Shown here one piece after another: positions 1-5,475 of a stretch of DNA of 6,336 bases. The notes under the pieces are model-generated. The model saw nothing but the letters and a program-made list of their open reading frames with translations. It did no database searches and had not been told where the DNA came from. The DNA comes from Opitutaceae bacterium. Its GTDB lineage: Bacteria > Verrucomicrobiota > Verrucomicrobiia > Opitutales > Opitutaceae. Numbering within the stretch: the stretch's first letter is position 1; each line of letters starts with the position of its first letter. Where the stretch lies: NCBI GenBank assembly GCA_031254955.1, contig JAIRTK010000431.1, positions 1 to 6,336 of the forward strand. Reading direction: 5' to 3'. The translations under genes and the position numbers were made by a program.

Positions 1-41
1 GGATTGCGTGGCACGGGCGACTCTCCCATGCCACGCAATCC
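1..41. repeat. REP-like palindrome (copy 1)
   Basis: A perfect 13-bp inverted repeat (GGATTGCGTGGCA at 1-13, TGCCACGCAATCC at 29-41) closes a 15-nt loop. Its core GGCACGGGCGACTC matches GGCATGGGCGACTC at 3193-3206 in 13 of 14 bases, so this is one of at least three copies of a dispersed palindromic family in the window. There is no T-run after the stem, so it is not an obvious intrinsic terminator. The element may begin before the window. Confidence 0.6.
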
Positions 42-77
42 CGCCCGCCGTTCGCTTAACTCGGTTAACAAAGTAGA

Positions 78-262
78 ATTAATTACTGATGTCACGCGCT
101 GCCTCTGTCGTAGCGCAGATTTGTAGCGCAGACTTCCAAGTCTGCTTCATGCCACGCGTGCGTTGTGCGCCCAGCAGGTCGGGATTCTTGGCGAAGCGAG
201 AAGTCTGACAACCTGCGCTATGACGGCAGCGCGTAATATCAATTCATAACTGATGTTACGCC
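78..262. repeat. Palindromic element with imperfect inverted ends
   Basis: The arm at 93-118 (CACGCGCTGCC...TAGCGCAG) is the reverse complement of the arm at 213-235 (CTGCGCTATGACGGCAGCGCG), apart from a 3-nt indel and two mismatches. Just outside the arms, a short direct repeat occurs at 85-96 (ACTGATGTCACG) and 249-260 (ACTGATGTTACG), 164 bp apart. Inside lies a smaller palindrome, GCAGACTT-CC-AAGTCTGC (128-145), preceded by two copies of TAGCGCAGA (111-119, 124-132). A related motif recurs at 3347-3367. No ORF of note lies inside, so a non-coding MITE- or REP-type element is the best description. The exact ends are uncertain. Confidence 0.5.
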
Positions 263-301
263 GAGGACACCTTGTGACCCACCCAACGCAAAGCAGCCCA
301 A

Positions 302-332
302 GGCAGGGAGGCTTCTCTGAGTCCTCCCTGCC
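302..332. other. 10-bp stem-loop upstream of the CRISPR fragment
   Basis: GGCAGGGAGG (302-311) and CCTCCCTGCC (323-332) form a perfect 10-bp stem with an 11-nt loop. No T-run follows on either strand, so terminator function is unsupported. It sits 25 bp before the first CRISPR half repeat, in what would be the leader side if the array is read on the + strand. It could equally be another dispersed palindrome. Confidence 0.4.
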
Positions 333-356
333 GGCGCTTCCGCGCCATTGTTTGAA

Positions 357-503
357 GCGGATTGAAACGCGGATGTGAACAAGTCGTTCGCGGAGGTGCG
401 CATATTACTCCGAGCTTCGGCTCGGAGTGCGGATTGAAACCGCCGTAAAGATGACAACAACCCCAACGCCGTCCCATCACTCCGAGCTTCGGCTCGGAGT
501 GCG
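357..503 (+). CRISPR. Minimal CRISPR array or remnant: one full repeat, two half repeats, two 38-nt spacers
   Basis: The full repeat is at 407-440. It has a 9-bp hairpin (ACTCCGAGC and GCTCGGAGT around a TTCG tetraloop) followed by GCGGATTGAAAC, the 3' end typical of several type I repeats (for example I-C and I-G), where it becomes the crRNA 5' handle. The 12-nt end GCGGATTGAAAC also stands alone at 357-368. The 25-nt hairpin half recurs at 479-503 with a diverged 3' end. The two intervals, 369-406 and 441-478, are unrelated to each other and both exactly 38 nt, giving a constant 72-nt period. If the repeat really starts at ATYACTCC, it would be 37 nt with 35-nt spacers. The handle places transcription on the + strand, toward the VTT/xseA genes, and the decayed 3' end at 479-503 fits a leader-distal terminal repeat. 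The lack of a hairpin in the first copy is not normal for a leader-proximal repeat and suggests truncation. No cas gene is visible, so subtype and activity are unknown. A weak AT-rich inverted repeat (CCAAAAA 507-513, TTTTTGG 525-531) follows the array. Confidence 0.68.
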
Positions 504-557
504 CGTCCAAAAACCGGGGAGCGTTTTTTGGGATTTGCCGCGGGGGGCGGGGGCGAC

Positions 558-1766
558 ATGCTGCCGGGCTTTATGGCTTCCGGTTCCAAGGAGCTGCGCC
601 GCTCCATGTTTCTGACCAAATTGCTGATGGCCCTCGTGCTGATTGCCGGGGGCACGCTCGTCTATTTCCATCTGGAGGAGGCGCGCGTCTGGATGCATCT
701 CGGGCTTGAATGGATTCGCGGCATGGGGCCGGTGCCGTTCTTTGCCGCGATGATCGTGCTGCCGGCGTTCGGGTGTCCGGTCTCCGCGTTCACGTTTACG
801 GCGGGGCCGACTTTTATTCCGCAACTGGGCACGGCGTGGGTGTGCGTCTTGGTGTCCCTCGGCATGACGCTGGATCTCGCGCTGGCGTATTGGCTGGCCC
901 GGTATGCGGCGCGTCCGTTGCTTTCGCGCCTCATGGAAAGGATGGGCTACAGGCTGCCCAGGGTCGCGCCGGGCGACCACACGGGGCTTACGGTGTTGCT
1001 GCGCGTCACGCCGGGGCCGCCGTTGTTCATACAAAACTACCTGCTCGGGCTGGCCGAGGTGCCGTTCAAAATCTACATCCTCATCTCCGCGCCGATCATG
1101 AGCGGCTGGGCGTTGGCGGCCGTGCTGGCGAGCGATGCGCTCGTGGCGGGCAAGGGGCGCACGGCGTTTATCGCGCTGGGTTTGGTCGCGGGTCTGGTCA
1201 TCGTGGTGCGGATGGTGCGGAAACACTATGCGCGGCGGCAGCTGGACGCCGCGAACGGGACAACGTCCAGGGCGCAAGACCCGGATCACGAAATTCCTCC
1301 GGGCGGCAATGTCGCGCGGCCTGACTCTCCTCAAAAAATTTCGCATGCCGGAATCCAAGATTCCAAAGACGGCGTGGGCGGCGCGGCCATCGGCGTCACA
1401 GGCTTGGGCGGCACGAGCGCTGGCGGCAATGCGGGTTTGCGTGGCGCCGGCACTGACGGCGCGGCCACCGGCGACGCAGGTTTAAAGGGCGCGGCCATCG
1501 GTGGCGCGGCCACCGGCGACGTTCGTGCTGGAGGCGCGGGCTTGGACGGCGCGGGCGCCGGCTGCGCCGGTTTGGACGACGCCGGCGCTGGCGGTTCCGG
1601 CTTGAGCGATGTCGGCACTGGCGGCGCGGGTGCCGGCGACGCCGGTTTGCGCGGCGCGGGTGCTGGTGGCGCGAACGCCGGTGACGCCGGTTTGGGCGGC
1701 GCGACCACCGGCGGCGCGCCGGCGGATCGGCATGGCGGCGGACGCGCCGGCGGCGAAAATCCATGA
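558..1766 (+). CDS. VTT-domain (TVP38/TMEM64, DedA-like) membrane protein with Gly/Ala-rich repeat tail
   Basis: Inner-membrane protein of the VTT/SNARE-associated (TVP38/DedA) superfamily. Members are implicated in lipid scrambling and membrane homeostasis; the substrate here is unknown. Numbered from ATG 558 (402 aa), hydrophobic segments lie near 18-38, 58-82, 88-112 and 171-192, with a last one near 202-218. The family signature LLRVTPGPPLFIQNYLLGL occupies 147-165, with R149, P152, N160, Y161 and G164. A basic stretch (RMVRKHYARRQ) at 218-228 ends the membrane part. Residues 271-402 are a low-complexity tail of 5-residue periods (AGLRG, AGTDG, AATGD and so on) that ordinary family members do not need. 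Start choice: ATG 558 follows a G-rich stretch. ATG 606 (MFLTKLLMALV) has AAGGAG 12 nt upstream and is a real alternative. An upstream in-frame TTG at 528 is less likely. The stop overlaps the xseA start (ATGA), implying translational coupling. The family call is firm; the start and the role of the tail are not. Confidence 0.82.
   Translation: MLPGFMASGSKELRRSMFLTKLLMALVLIAGGTLVYFHLEEARVWMHLGLEWIRGMGPVPFFAAMIVLPAFGCPVSAFTFTAGPTFIPQLGTAWVCVLVSLGMTLDLALAYWLARYAARPLLSRLMERMGYRLPRVAPGDHTGLTVLLRVTPGPPLFIQNYLLGLAEVPFKIYILISAPIMSGWALAAVLASDALVAGKGRTAFIALGLVAGLVIVVRMVRKHYARRQLDAANGTTSRAQDPDHEIPPGGNVARPDSPQKISHAGIQDSKDGVGGAAIGVTGLGGTSAGGNAGLRGAGTDGAATGDAGLKGAAIGGAATGDVRAGGAGLDGAGAGCAGLDDAGAGGSGLSDVGTGGAGAGDAGLRGAGAGGANAGDAGLGGATTGGAPADRHGGGRAGGENP
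1383..1715 (+). repeat. 15-bp-period coding repeat in the VTT protein tail
   Basis: About 22 degenerate 15-bp units encode a pentapeptide pattern A-G/x-L/A/T-x-G (AGLRG, AGTDG, AATGD, AGLKG, AAIGG ...). A 45-bp higher-order copy is clear at 1632-1676 and 1677-1721 (AGDAGLRGAGAGGAN, then AGDAGLGGATTGGAP). The period keeps the frame open on the opposite strand too, producing a Pro/Ala/Lys-rich antisense reading that I do not take as a gene. The layout suggests growth by slippage or unequal recombination. It superficially resembles the pentapeptide-repeat pattern A(D/N)LXX, but Gly replaces the usual Asp/Asn. Confidence 0.7.
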
Positions 1767-3067
1767 GCGACCGGCAGGCAGATTTGTTTGAGGGGAGCGG
1801 GGACGCGGGCGGCGGCGCGCGCGTCTTGAGCGTGACCGAGTTTACGCAGCGCGTGAAGGGCGCGCTTGAGGCCGTCATCCGTCCGGGCTGGGTGCGCGGC
1901 GAGGTTTCCAACTTGCGGGAGCAGGCGAGCGGCCATGTTTATTTTTCGCTCAAGGACGCGGGCGCGCAGCTCTCGGCGGTGCTTTTCCGCGCGGACGCGG
2001 CCCGGCTGCAGGTGCGGTTGCGCGACGGGTTGCAGGTGGTGGCGTTCGGGCAGGTGGGCGTTTACGAGGCGCGGGGGCAATATCAGTTGATCGTGCGCGC
2101 CGTCATCGAGGACGGGGTGGGGCGGTTGCAGCGCGAGTTTGAGGCGTTGAAACGCCGGCTCGCGGACGAGGGGTTGTTCGACGCGGAGCGCAAGAAGCCG
2201 ATCCCGTCCATGCCGGCGACCGTCGGCTTCGTCACGTCGCCGAGCGGCGCGGCGGTGCAGGATTTTATCCGCATCCTGTCGCGGCGCGGCTGGCGCGGGC
2301 GGCTGGTCGTGCTGCCCGCCAAGGTGCAGGGCGAGGGCGCGGCGGAGGAGATGGCCGCGATGCTGCGCGCGGCGGAGGCGCCGGGGATTTTCGACCTGCT
2401 GGTCATCGGGCGCGGCGGCGGCGGCTTGGAGGACTTGCGGGCGTTCAACGAGGAGCCGTTGGTGCGCGCGGTGGCGGCGTGCGGCGTGCCGGTCATCTCG
2501 GCGGTCGGCCACGAGATCGACTTCACGCTGTGCGACTTCGCGGCGGACGCGCGCGCCGAGACTCCGAGCGGCGCGGCGGAGTTGATTTCGAGCCGGTTTC
2601 TCGCCTGCGCCGAACGCGTGGCGCAGGCCGCCGCCGCGATGGACGACGCGCTCGGCACACGGCTCACGCGCGCCCGCGAACGGCTCGATGGGGGGCGCGC
2701 GCGTCTGAGGCTGTTGTCTCCGACGGCGCGCGTGGAGCAGGAGTTTCTGCGGCTGGATGATTTGGCCAACCGTCTCGACGCGGCGGTCGCGCGCGTCACG
2801 ATGCTCAAACGCGAACGGCTGGCCGCCGTGGCCGCGGCGCTGGAGCGGCGTTCGCCCGAGGCGCGCGTGCAACTCGCGTCGCACCAGTTGCTGGCCTTGT
2901 GGAAACGCCTTCAGGCGGCCAGTCCGGCATCGGTGCTCAACCGTGGCTTTGTCATCCTGCGCGACGAGGCGGGGCGGCCTGTGCAGCGTCGAGCGGCGGT
3001 CGCGTCCGGGCAGGTGTTGAGGGCGGAGTTTGCCGACGGGACTGTCAGGGTGCGCAGCGAGGGGTGA
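1763..3067 (+). CDS. xseA: Exodeoxyribonuclease VII large subunit
   Basis: Catalytic subunit of exonuclease VII, a cytoplasmic enzyme that degrades single-stranded DNA from both ends to oligonucleotides, in complex with several copies of XseB. The protein has 434 aa, close to the usual 400-460. The N-terminal OB-fold runs about 20-115, with GEVSNL (46-51) and GHVYFSLKD (57-65). The catalytic domain starts near 140 and contains GFVTSPSGAAVQDFIRILSRR (155-175), VIGRGGGGLEDLRAFNEEP (214-232) and SAVGHEIDFTLCDFAADAR (246-264). By family alignment from memory, D167, R217, H250 and D253 match the essential residues known in E. coli XseA. A helical, coiled-coil-prone segment (about 272-385) precedes the conserved C-terminal motif SPASVLNRGFVIL (387-399). 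Its ATG lies inside the stop of the VTT gene (ATGA), and no strong Shine-Dalgarno precedes it, so translation probably depends on coupling. xseB is not adjacent on the visible side. Confidence 0.97.
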   Translation: MSDRQADLFEGSGDAGGGARVLSVTEFTQRVKGALEAVIRPGWVRGEVSNLREQASGHVYFSLKDAGAQLSAVLFRADAARLQVRLRDGLQVVAFGQVGVYEARGQYQLIVRAVIEDGVGRLQREFEALKRRLADEGLFDAERKKPIPSMPATVGFVTSPSGAAVQDFIRILSRRGWRGRLVVLPAKVQGEGAAEEMAAMLRAAEAPGIFDLLVIGRGGGGLEDLRAFNEEPLVRAVAACGVPVISAVGHEIDFTLCDFAADARAETPSGAAELISSRFLACAERVAQAAAAMDDALGTRLTRARERLDGGRARLRLLSPTARVEQEFLRLDDLANRLDAAVARVTMLKRERLAAVAAALERRSPEARVQLASHQLLALWKRLQAASPASVLNRGFVILRDEAGRPVQRRAAVASGQVLRAEFADGTVRVRSEG

Positions 3068-3092
3068 TGCGGGCCGGATGGCACGGGGGGCT

Positions 3093-3128
3093 GGGGCGCA
3101 CGAGGGGCACGGGGGCGCACGGGGGCAC
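3093..3128 (+). repeat. G-rich imperfect tandem repeat after xseA
   Basis: Two near-identical units, 3093-3110 (GGGGCGCACGAGGGGCAC) and 3112-3128 (GGGGCGCACGGGGGCAC), sit in a longer stretch (3085-3139) with at least seven runs of three or more G on the + strand. The strand asymmetry would allow G-quadruplex formation in DNA or in the 3' untranslated RNA of xseA. Fragments such as GGCACGGG recall the REP element at 1-41, so it may be decayed repeat DNA. Confidence 0.5.
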
Positions 3129-3162
3129 GGAGGGCTGGGCGGCGTGGACGCTGGGTTGAGGG

Positions 3163-3213
3163 GCATGGGCGAGTCGCCCATGCGGGGTGTGTGGCATGGG
3201 CGACTCGTCCGTG
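3163..3213. repeat. Paired REP-like palindromes (copies 2 and 3)
   Basis: Copy 2 is a perfect 21-nt palindrome around one central base (GCATGGGCGA 3163-3172, TCGCCCATGC 3174-3183). Copy 3 (3193-3213) shares GGCATGGGCGACTCG but its right half has diverged. The two copies also pair with each other: GAGTCGCCCATGC (3171-3183) and GCATGGGCGACTC (3194-3206) form a perfect 13-bp stem around a 10-nt loop. The arrangement is like paired REP/BIME units found after genes, here about 100 bp past the xseA stop. No T-run follows. Confidence 0.6.
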
Positions 3214-3267
3214 TTTTGTGTTTCAGCGCAAGACCTCCCATCTCACGGCGTCCCGCCCGAGACTTTT

Positions 3268-3603
3268 TCAGGGGCGCGGATATGGCGGGTTGCTCGTTTC
3301 GCACGGAGTTTCGCGCGGAACTTGTCCGCGAGGTCGCGGCGTTGTCGCGGGCTGGATGCCTGCGCTACGCATGGCGCGGACGCTTGTTTTTTCGCTGACA
3401 TCGCTTCTTGTTGCCCCCTGTTCGACTGTGCATGAAAACAGCCTTGAAAAGGCCACGAGATTGAGCGTGAGAACGCCCCGTGTCGAGGGTTGCCACGCCT
3501 TGCAGAGAATGGATTGCCACGCGCCGCTGGCTGAAAGCGTCAGGATCTGGCAGTCCTGAAACCAGTCCGCCGGATAAAACTGCATATATGGTAATTTTGC
3601 CAT
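3268..3603 (-). pseudogene. Truncated phage-type DUF1376 protein remnant
   Basis: The reading frame starts at ATG 3603-3601 and runs 111 codons. Residues 1-62 look like the N-terminus of DUF1376-type proteins found in phages and integrated elements, often next to replication functions: YMQFYPADWFQD (6-17), then SASGAWQSILCKAW (24-37) and RGVLTLNLVAFSRLF (42-56), ending near CTVEQ. From about residue 63 (around position 3418) the sequence stops looking like the family. Residues 63-111 are translated repeat DNA, including RAMRSAGIQPATTPRPRG from the palindrome at 3347-3367. The start is well supported: GGGAG lies 12 nt upstream and a TATAAT box lies 28 bp upstream. I infer a 5' fragment of a prophage or mobile-element gene whose 3' part was lost. 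A short functional protein is possible but less likely. The family name is from recalled resemblance. Confidence 0.6.
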
Positions 3604-3630
3604 CTGTTAATCATTCTCCCTCAATTCGCG

Positions 3631-3659
3631 ATTATATTTAGGAGAGGCAAAAATCGAAA
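3631..3659 (-). promoter_or_regulatory. Candidate promoter of the DUF1376 remnant
   Basis: On the minus strand a perfect -10 hexamer TATAAT occupies 3636-3631, 28 bp before the ATG at 3603. At 17-bp spacing the -35 position reads TTTCGA (3659-3654), which matches TTGACA at only three positions. The surrounding DNA is much richer in A/T than the neighbouring genes. The -10 is good and the -35 weak, so this is a moderate call. Confidence 0.4.
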
Positions 3660-3722
3660 GAACAAGCGGCATCGGTCCGAATTTTCCAAATATTGCTGAA
3701 AGCCATTGCTTCATGATGTCGC

Positions 3723-3763
3723 CCGACATGTCGGCCATGAAAAACTGTTCACCAGGATGAACA
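3723..3763. promoter_or_regulatory. Two inverted repeats upstream of the esterase gene (possible operators)
   Basis: CCGACATGTCGG at 3723-3734 is a perfect 12-bp palindrome. TGTTCA (3746-3751) and TGAACA (3758-3763) form a perfect inverted repeat with a 6-nt spacer. Both lie 94-134 bp before the esterase start, in a 253-bp AT-richer spacer between divergent reading frames. Their size and symmetry are those of dimeric repressor sites, but no regulator gene is in view and I find no convincing promoter for the esterase to place them against. Confidence 0.35.
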
Positions 3764-3856
3764 CTTGCACGGGACGGAGGATTTATTCTGTCGAAAACTC
3801 ATCCAGCCGCGTGTTGTATTTCCCCCCGAATCAATCAACCGCCCCCTTCCGCTTTT

Positions 3857-5401
3857 ATGAAAACTCCCATGCTTCCCTGCACCCTCCGGATCATGGTTCT
3901 GTCGTTCTTGCTGCCATGCGCGGCATCGATCGCGGATGTCATCCCCGTCTCCCTTTTCAGTGACGGCATGGTGCTCCAGCATGGCAAATCCATCCCCGTG
4001 TGGGGAACCGCCAACAACGGTGAAAAGATCCAGGTGCGCTTCGCGGAACACTCCGCCACCACGGTCGCGGACGACAAGGGACAGTGGCGCGCCTGGTTGC
4101 CCGCCCTTGCCCCGTCGAGTGAAGGAAGAAGGCTCGTCATCTCCGGAAACAACACCGTCACGATCAAGGACGTGCTCGTCGGAGAGGTATGGCTCGCCTC
4201 GGGGCAATCCAACATGGAATGGACGGTCGCGCGAGCCTACGACGCACGGTTCGAGGCAATCGCGGCGCGGCACCCCCTGATCCGCCAGTTCCTTGTATCC
4301 AAAAAAGTCTCCGAGCAACCGCAGTCCAGGGTCATAGGCAAATGGACCAAGGCCACCCCGGAGTCCGTCGGACAATTCTCCGCCGTCGCCTATTTTTTCG
4401 CCCTGGACCTGCACCGCACCCTCGACGGCATCCCCGTCGGTATCCTCCACAGCTCGTGGGGCGGCTCGCGCGTGGAAGCATGGATGGACGCCGCCACCAT
4501 CGCGAACGGAGACGGCCTCGAATTCGCCGGCATCCACACACGCTGGCAGGAGACTCTCGCCCGCTGGCCCGCCGCCAAGGCCAGTGTGGACGCCGCGATA
4601 AAACGTTGGGAGGAGGAGCGCTCCGCCGCACAGACTCAGGGCAAGACCTTCTCAAAACCCAAGCCCCAGTACGGACGCGGTCCCGGCCACATGGATACAC
4701 CCTGCGGATTGTACAACGCCATGATCGCCCCGCTCGTGCCCTATGCCTTGCGCGGAGCCATCTGGTACCAGGGCGAGTCCAATGCCCAACGCGCGCACGA
4801 GTACCGCGCCTTTTTCTCGGCGATGATCGAGGGCTGGCGGCGCGAGTTCGGCCAGGGCGACTTTCCCTTCTACTGGGTGCAGCTCGCCAACTATCGCGCC
4901 AACGGCCCCGATGAGACACCCTACGCATTTCTGCGCGAAGCACAGACACAGACGCTCGCCCTGCCCAACACCGGACAAGCCGTCACGATCGACATAGGCA
5001 ATGTCACCGACATCCATCCGCGCAACAAGCGCAATGTCGGACGCCGCCTCGCACTCGTCGCACTCGCCACGACCTACGGGAAAACGAGCCTCACATACAG
5101 CGGCCCGGTTTTCCTCTCGGCAAAACGCGAAGGGGACTCATCCATGCGCGTGCTCTTCGACACCGGAGGCAGTCCCCTCACCAGCCCGCTCGCACTTCAG
5201 CCGGAGGGCTTTGAAATCGCTGGGGCGGACAAGGTGTTCCATCCTGCGGATACACGCATCGATGGGGAGAGCGTCATCATCAGCTCCCCCGGCGTCAGCG
5301 CCCCGGTCGCCGTCCGCTACGCTTGGCGCAACGCCCCGAAAGCCGGCCTCTTCAACCAAGACGGCCTCCCCGCCACCCCCTTCCGCACCGACGACTGGTA
5401 G
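3857..5401 (+). CDS. Secreted sialate O-acetylesterase (SASA) family protein
   Basis: Exported carbohydrate esterase of the SASA/SIAE family, which removes O-acetyl groups from sialic acids or, in some bacterial members, from other acetylated glycans such as xylan. It has 514 aa, a typical length. Residues 1-26 form a signal peptide (hydrophobic IMVLSFLLPCAASIA, probable cleavage before D27); LLPC is not a good lipobox. An N-terminal beta domain spans about 28-105. The hydrolase core starts with GEVWLASGQSNMEW (109-122), with nucleophile S118 in GQSN. It continues with GIPVGILHSSWGGSRVEAWM (191-210) and LRGAIWYQGESN (298-309). DIHPRNKRNVGRRLA (385-399) supplies the catalytic H387, preceded by D385. 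The C-terminal beta domain ends in GLFNQDGLPATPFRTDDW, a common family ending. All catalytic blocks are intact. No Shine-Dalgarno precedes ATG 3857; ATG 3869 and ATG 3893 are in frame but would shorten or spoil the signal peptide. The natural substrate cannot be told from sequence. Confidence 0.94.
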   Translation: MKTPMLPCTLRIMVLSFLLPCAASIADVIPVSLFSDGMVLQHGKSIPVWGTANNGEKIQVRFAEHSATTVADDKGQWRAWLPALAPSSEGRRLVISGNNTVTIKDVLVGEVWLASGQSNMEWTVARAYDARFEAIAARHPLIRQFLVSKKVSEQPQSRVIGKWTKATPESVGQFSAVAYFFALDLHRTLDGIPVGILHSSWGGSRVEAWMDAATIANGDGLEFAGIHTRWQETLARWPAAKASVDAAIKRWEEERSAAQTQGKTFSKPKPQYGRGPGHMDTPCGLYNAMIAPLVPYALRGAIWYQGESNAQRAHEYRAFFSAMIEGWRREFGQGDFPFYWVQLANYRANGPDETPYAFLREAQTQTLALPNTGQAVTIDIGNVTDIHPRNKRNVGRRLALVALATTYGKTSLTYSGPVFLSAKREGDSSMRVLFDTGGSPLTSPLALQPEGFEIAGADKVFHPADTRIDGESVIISSPGVSAPVAVRYAWRNAPKAGLFNQDGLPATPFRTDDW

Positions 5402-5425
5402 AGGCAGGCTGCGCCGATTTTGAAC

Positions 5426-5453
5426 GCATCCGATTTTCACCGCAGGCGGATGC
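5426..5453 (+). other. Stem-loop just after the esterase gene
   Basis: GCATCCG (5426-5432) and CGGATGC (5447-5453) form a perfect 7-bp stem with a 14-nt loop, 25 bp past the esterase stop. There is no following T-run, so it is at best a weak or factor-dependent 3' end, or a chance palindrome. The local direct repeat CCGATTTT (5414-5421, 5430-5437) overlaps it. Confidence 0.3.
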
Positions 5454-5475
5454 TGCGAATCCTGAGGTGACAGGC

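Noticed and set aside
507..531. CCAAAAA...TTTTTGG inverted repeat as a terminator of the CRISPR transcript
   Set aside because: The stem is AT-rich with a GC-rich loop, and the T-run is inside the stem rather than after it. This is not a convincing intrinsic terminator.
239..655. Minus-strand ORF over the CRISPR fragment
   Set aside because: Its internal repeated peptide (ALRAEARS) is simply the translated CRISPR repeat, and it overlaps the VTT start. There is no protein-like conservation.
710..1324. Second + frame of 204 codons inside the VTT gene
   Set aside because: It is an Arg/Gly/His-rich shadow of the real frame, which has clear membrane segments and the VTT signature.
1331..3304. 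657-codon open frame on the minus strand across the VTT tail, xseA and beyond
   Set aside because: It lies antisense to intact xseA with all catalytic motifs. Its translation is Arg/His/Pro-rich with no recognisable domain, as expected for the opposite strand of very GC-rich DNA. The proline-rich end is the antisense of the 15-bp repeat.
3324..3392. GTCCGCG (3324-3330) and CGCGGAC (3375-3381) with a T-run at 3387-3392 as terminator for xseA
   Set aside because: The 44-nt loop and the 5-nt gap before the T-run make it weak, and it lies 320 bp beyond the xseA stop inside the pseudogene remnant.
3030..3559. Several + frames of 82-122 codons after xseA
   Set aside because: They are translations of the G-rich repeat, the REP palindromes and the antisense of the DUF1376 remnant, with no ribosome sites or protein-like sequence.
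3749..4537. 262-codon minus-strand ORF across the esterase 5' half
   Set aside because: It is antisense to an intact SASA gene with all catalytic blocks, and shows no domain or start signal.
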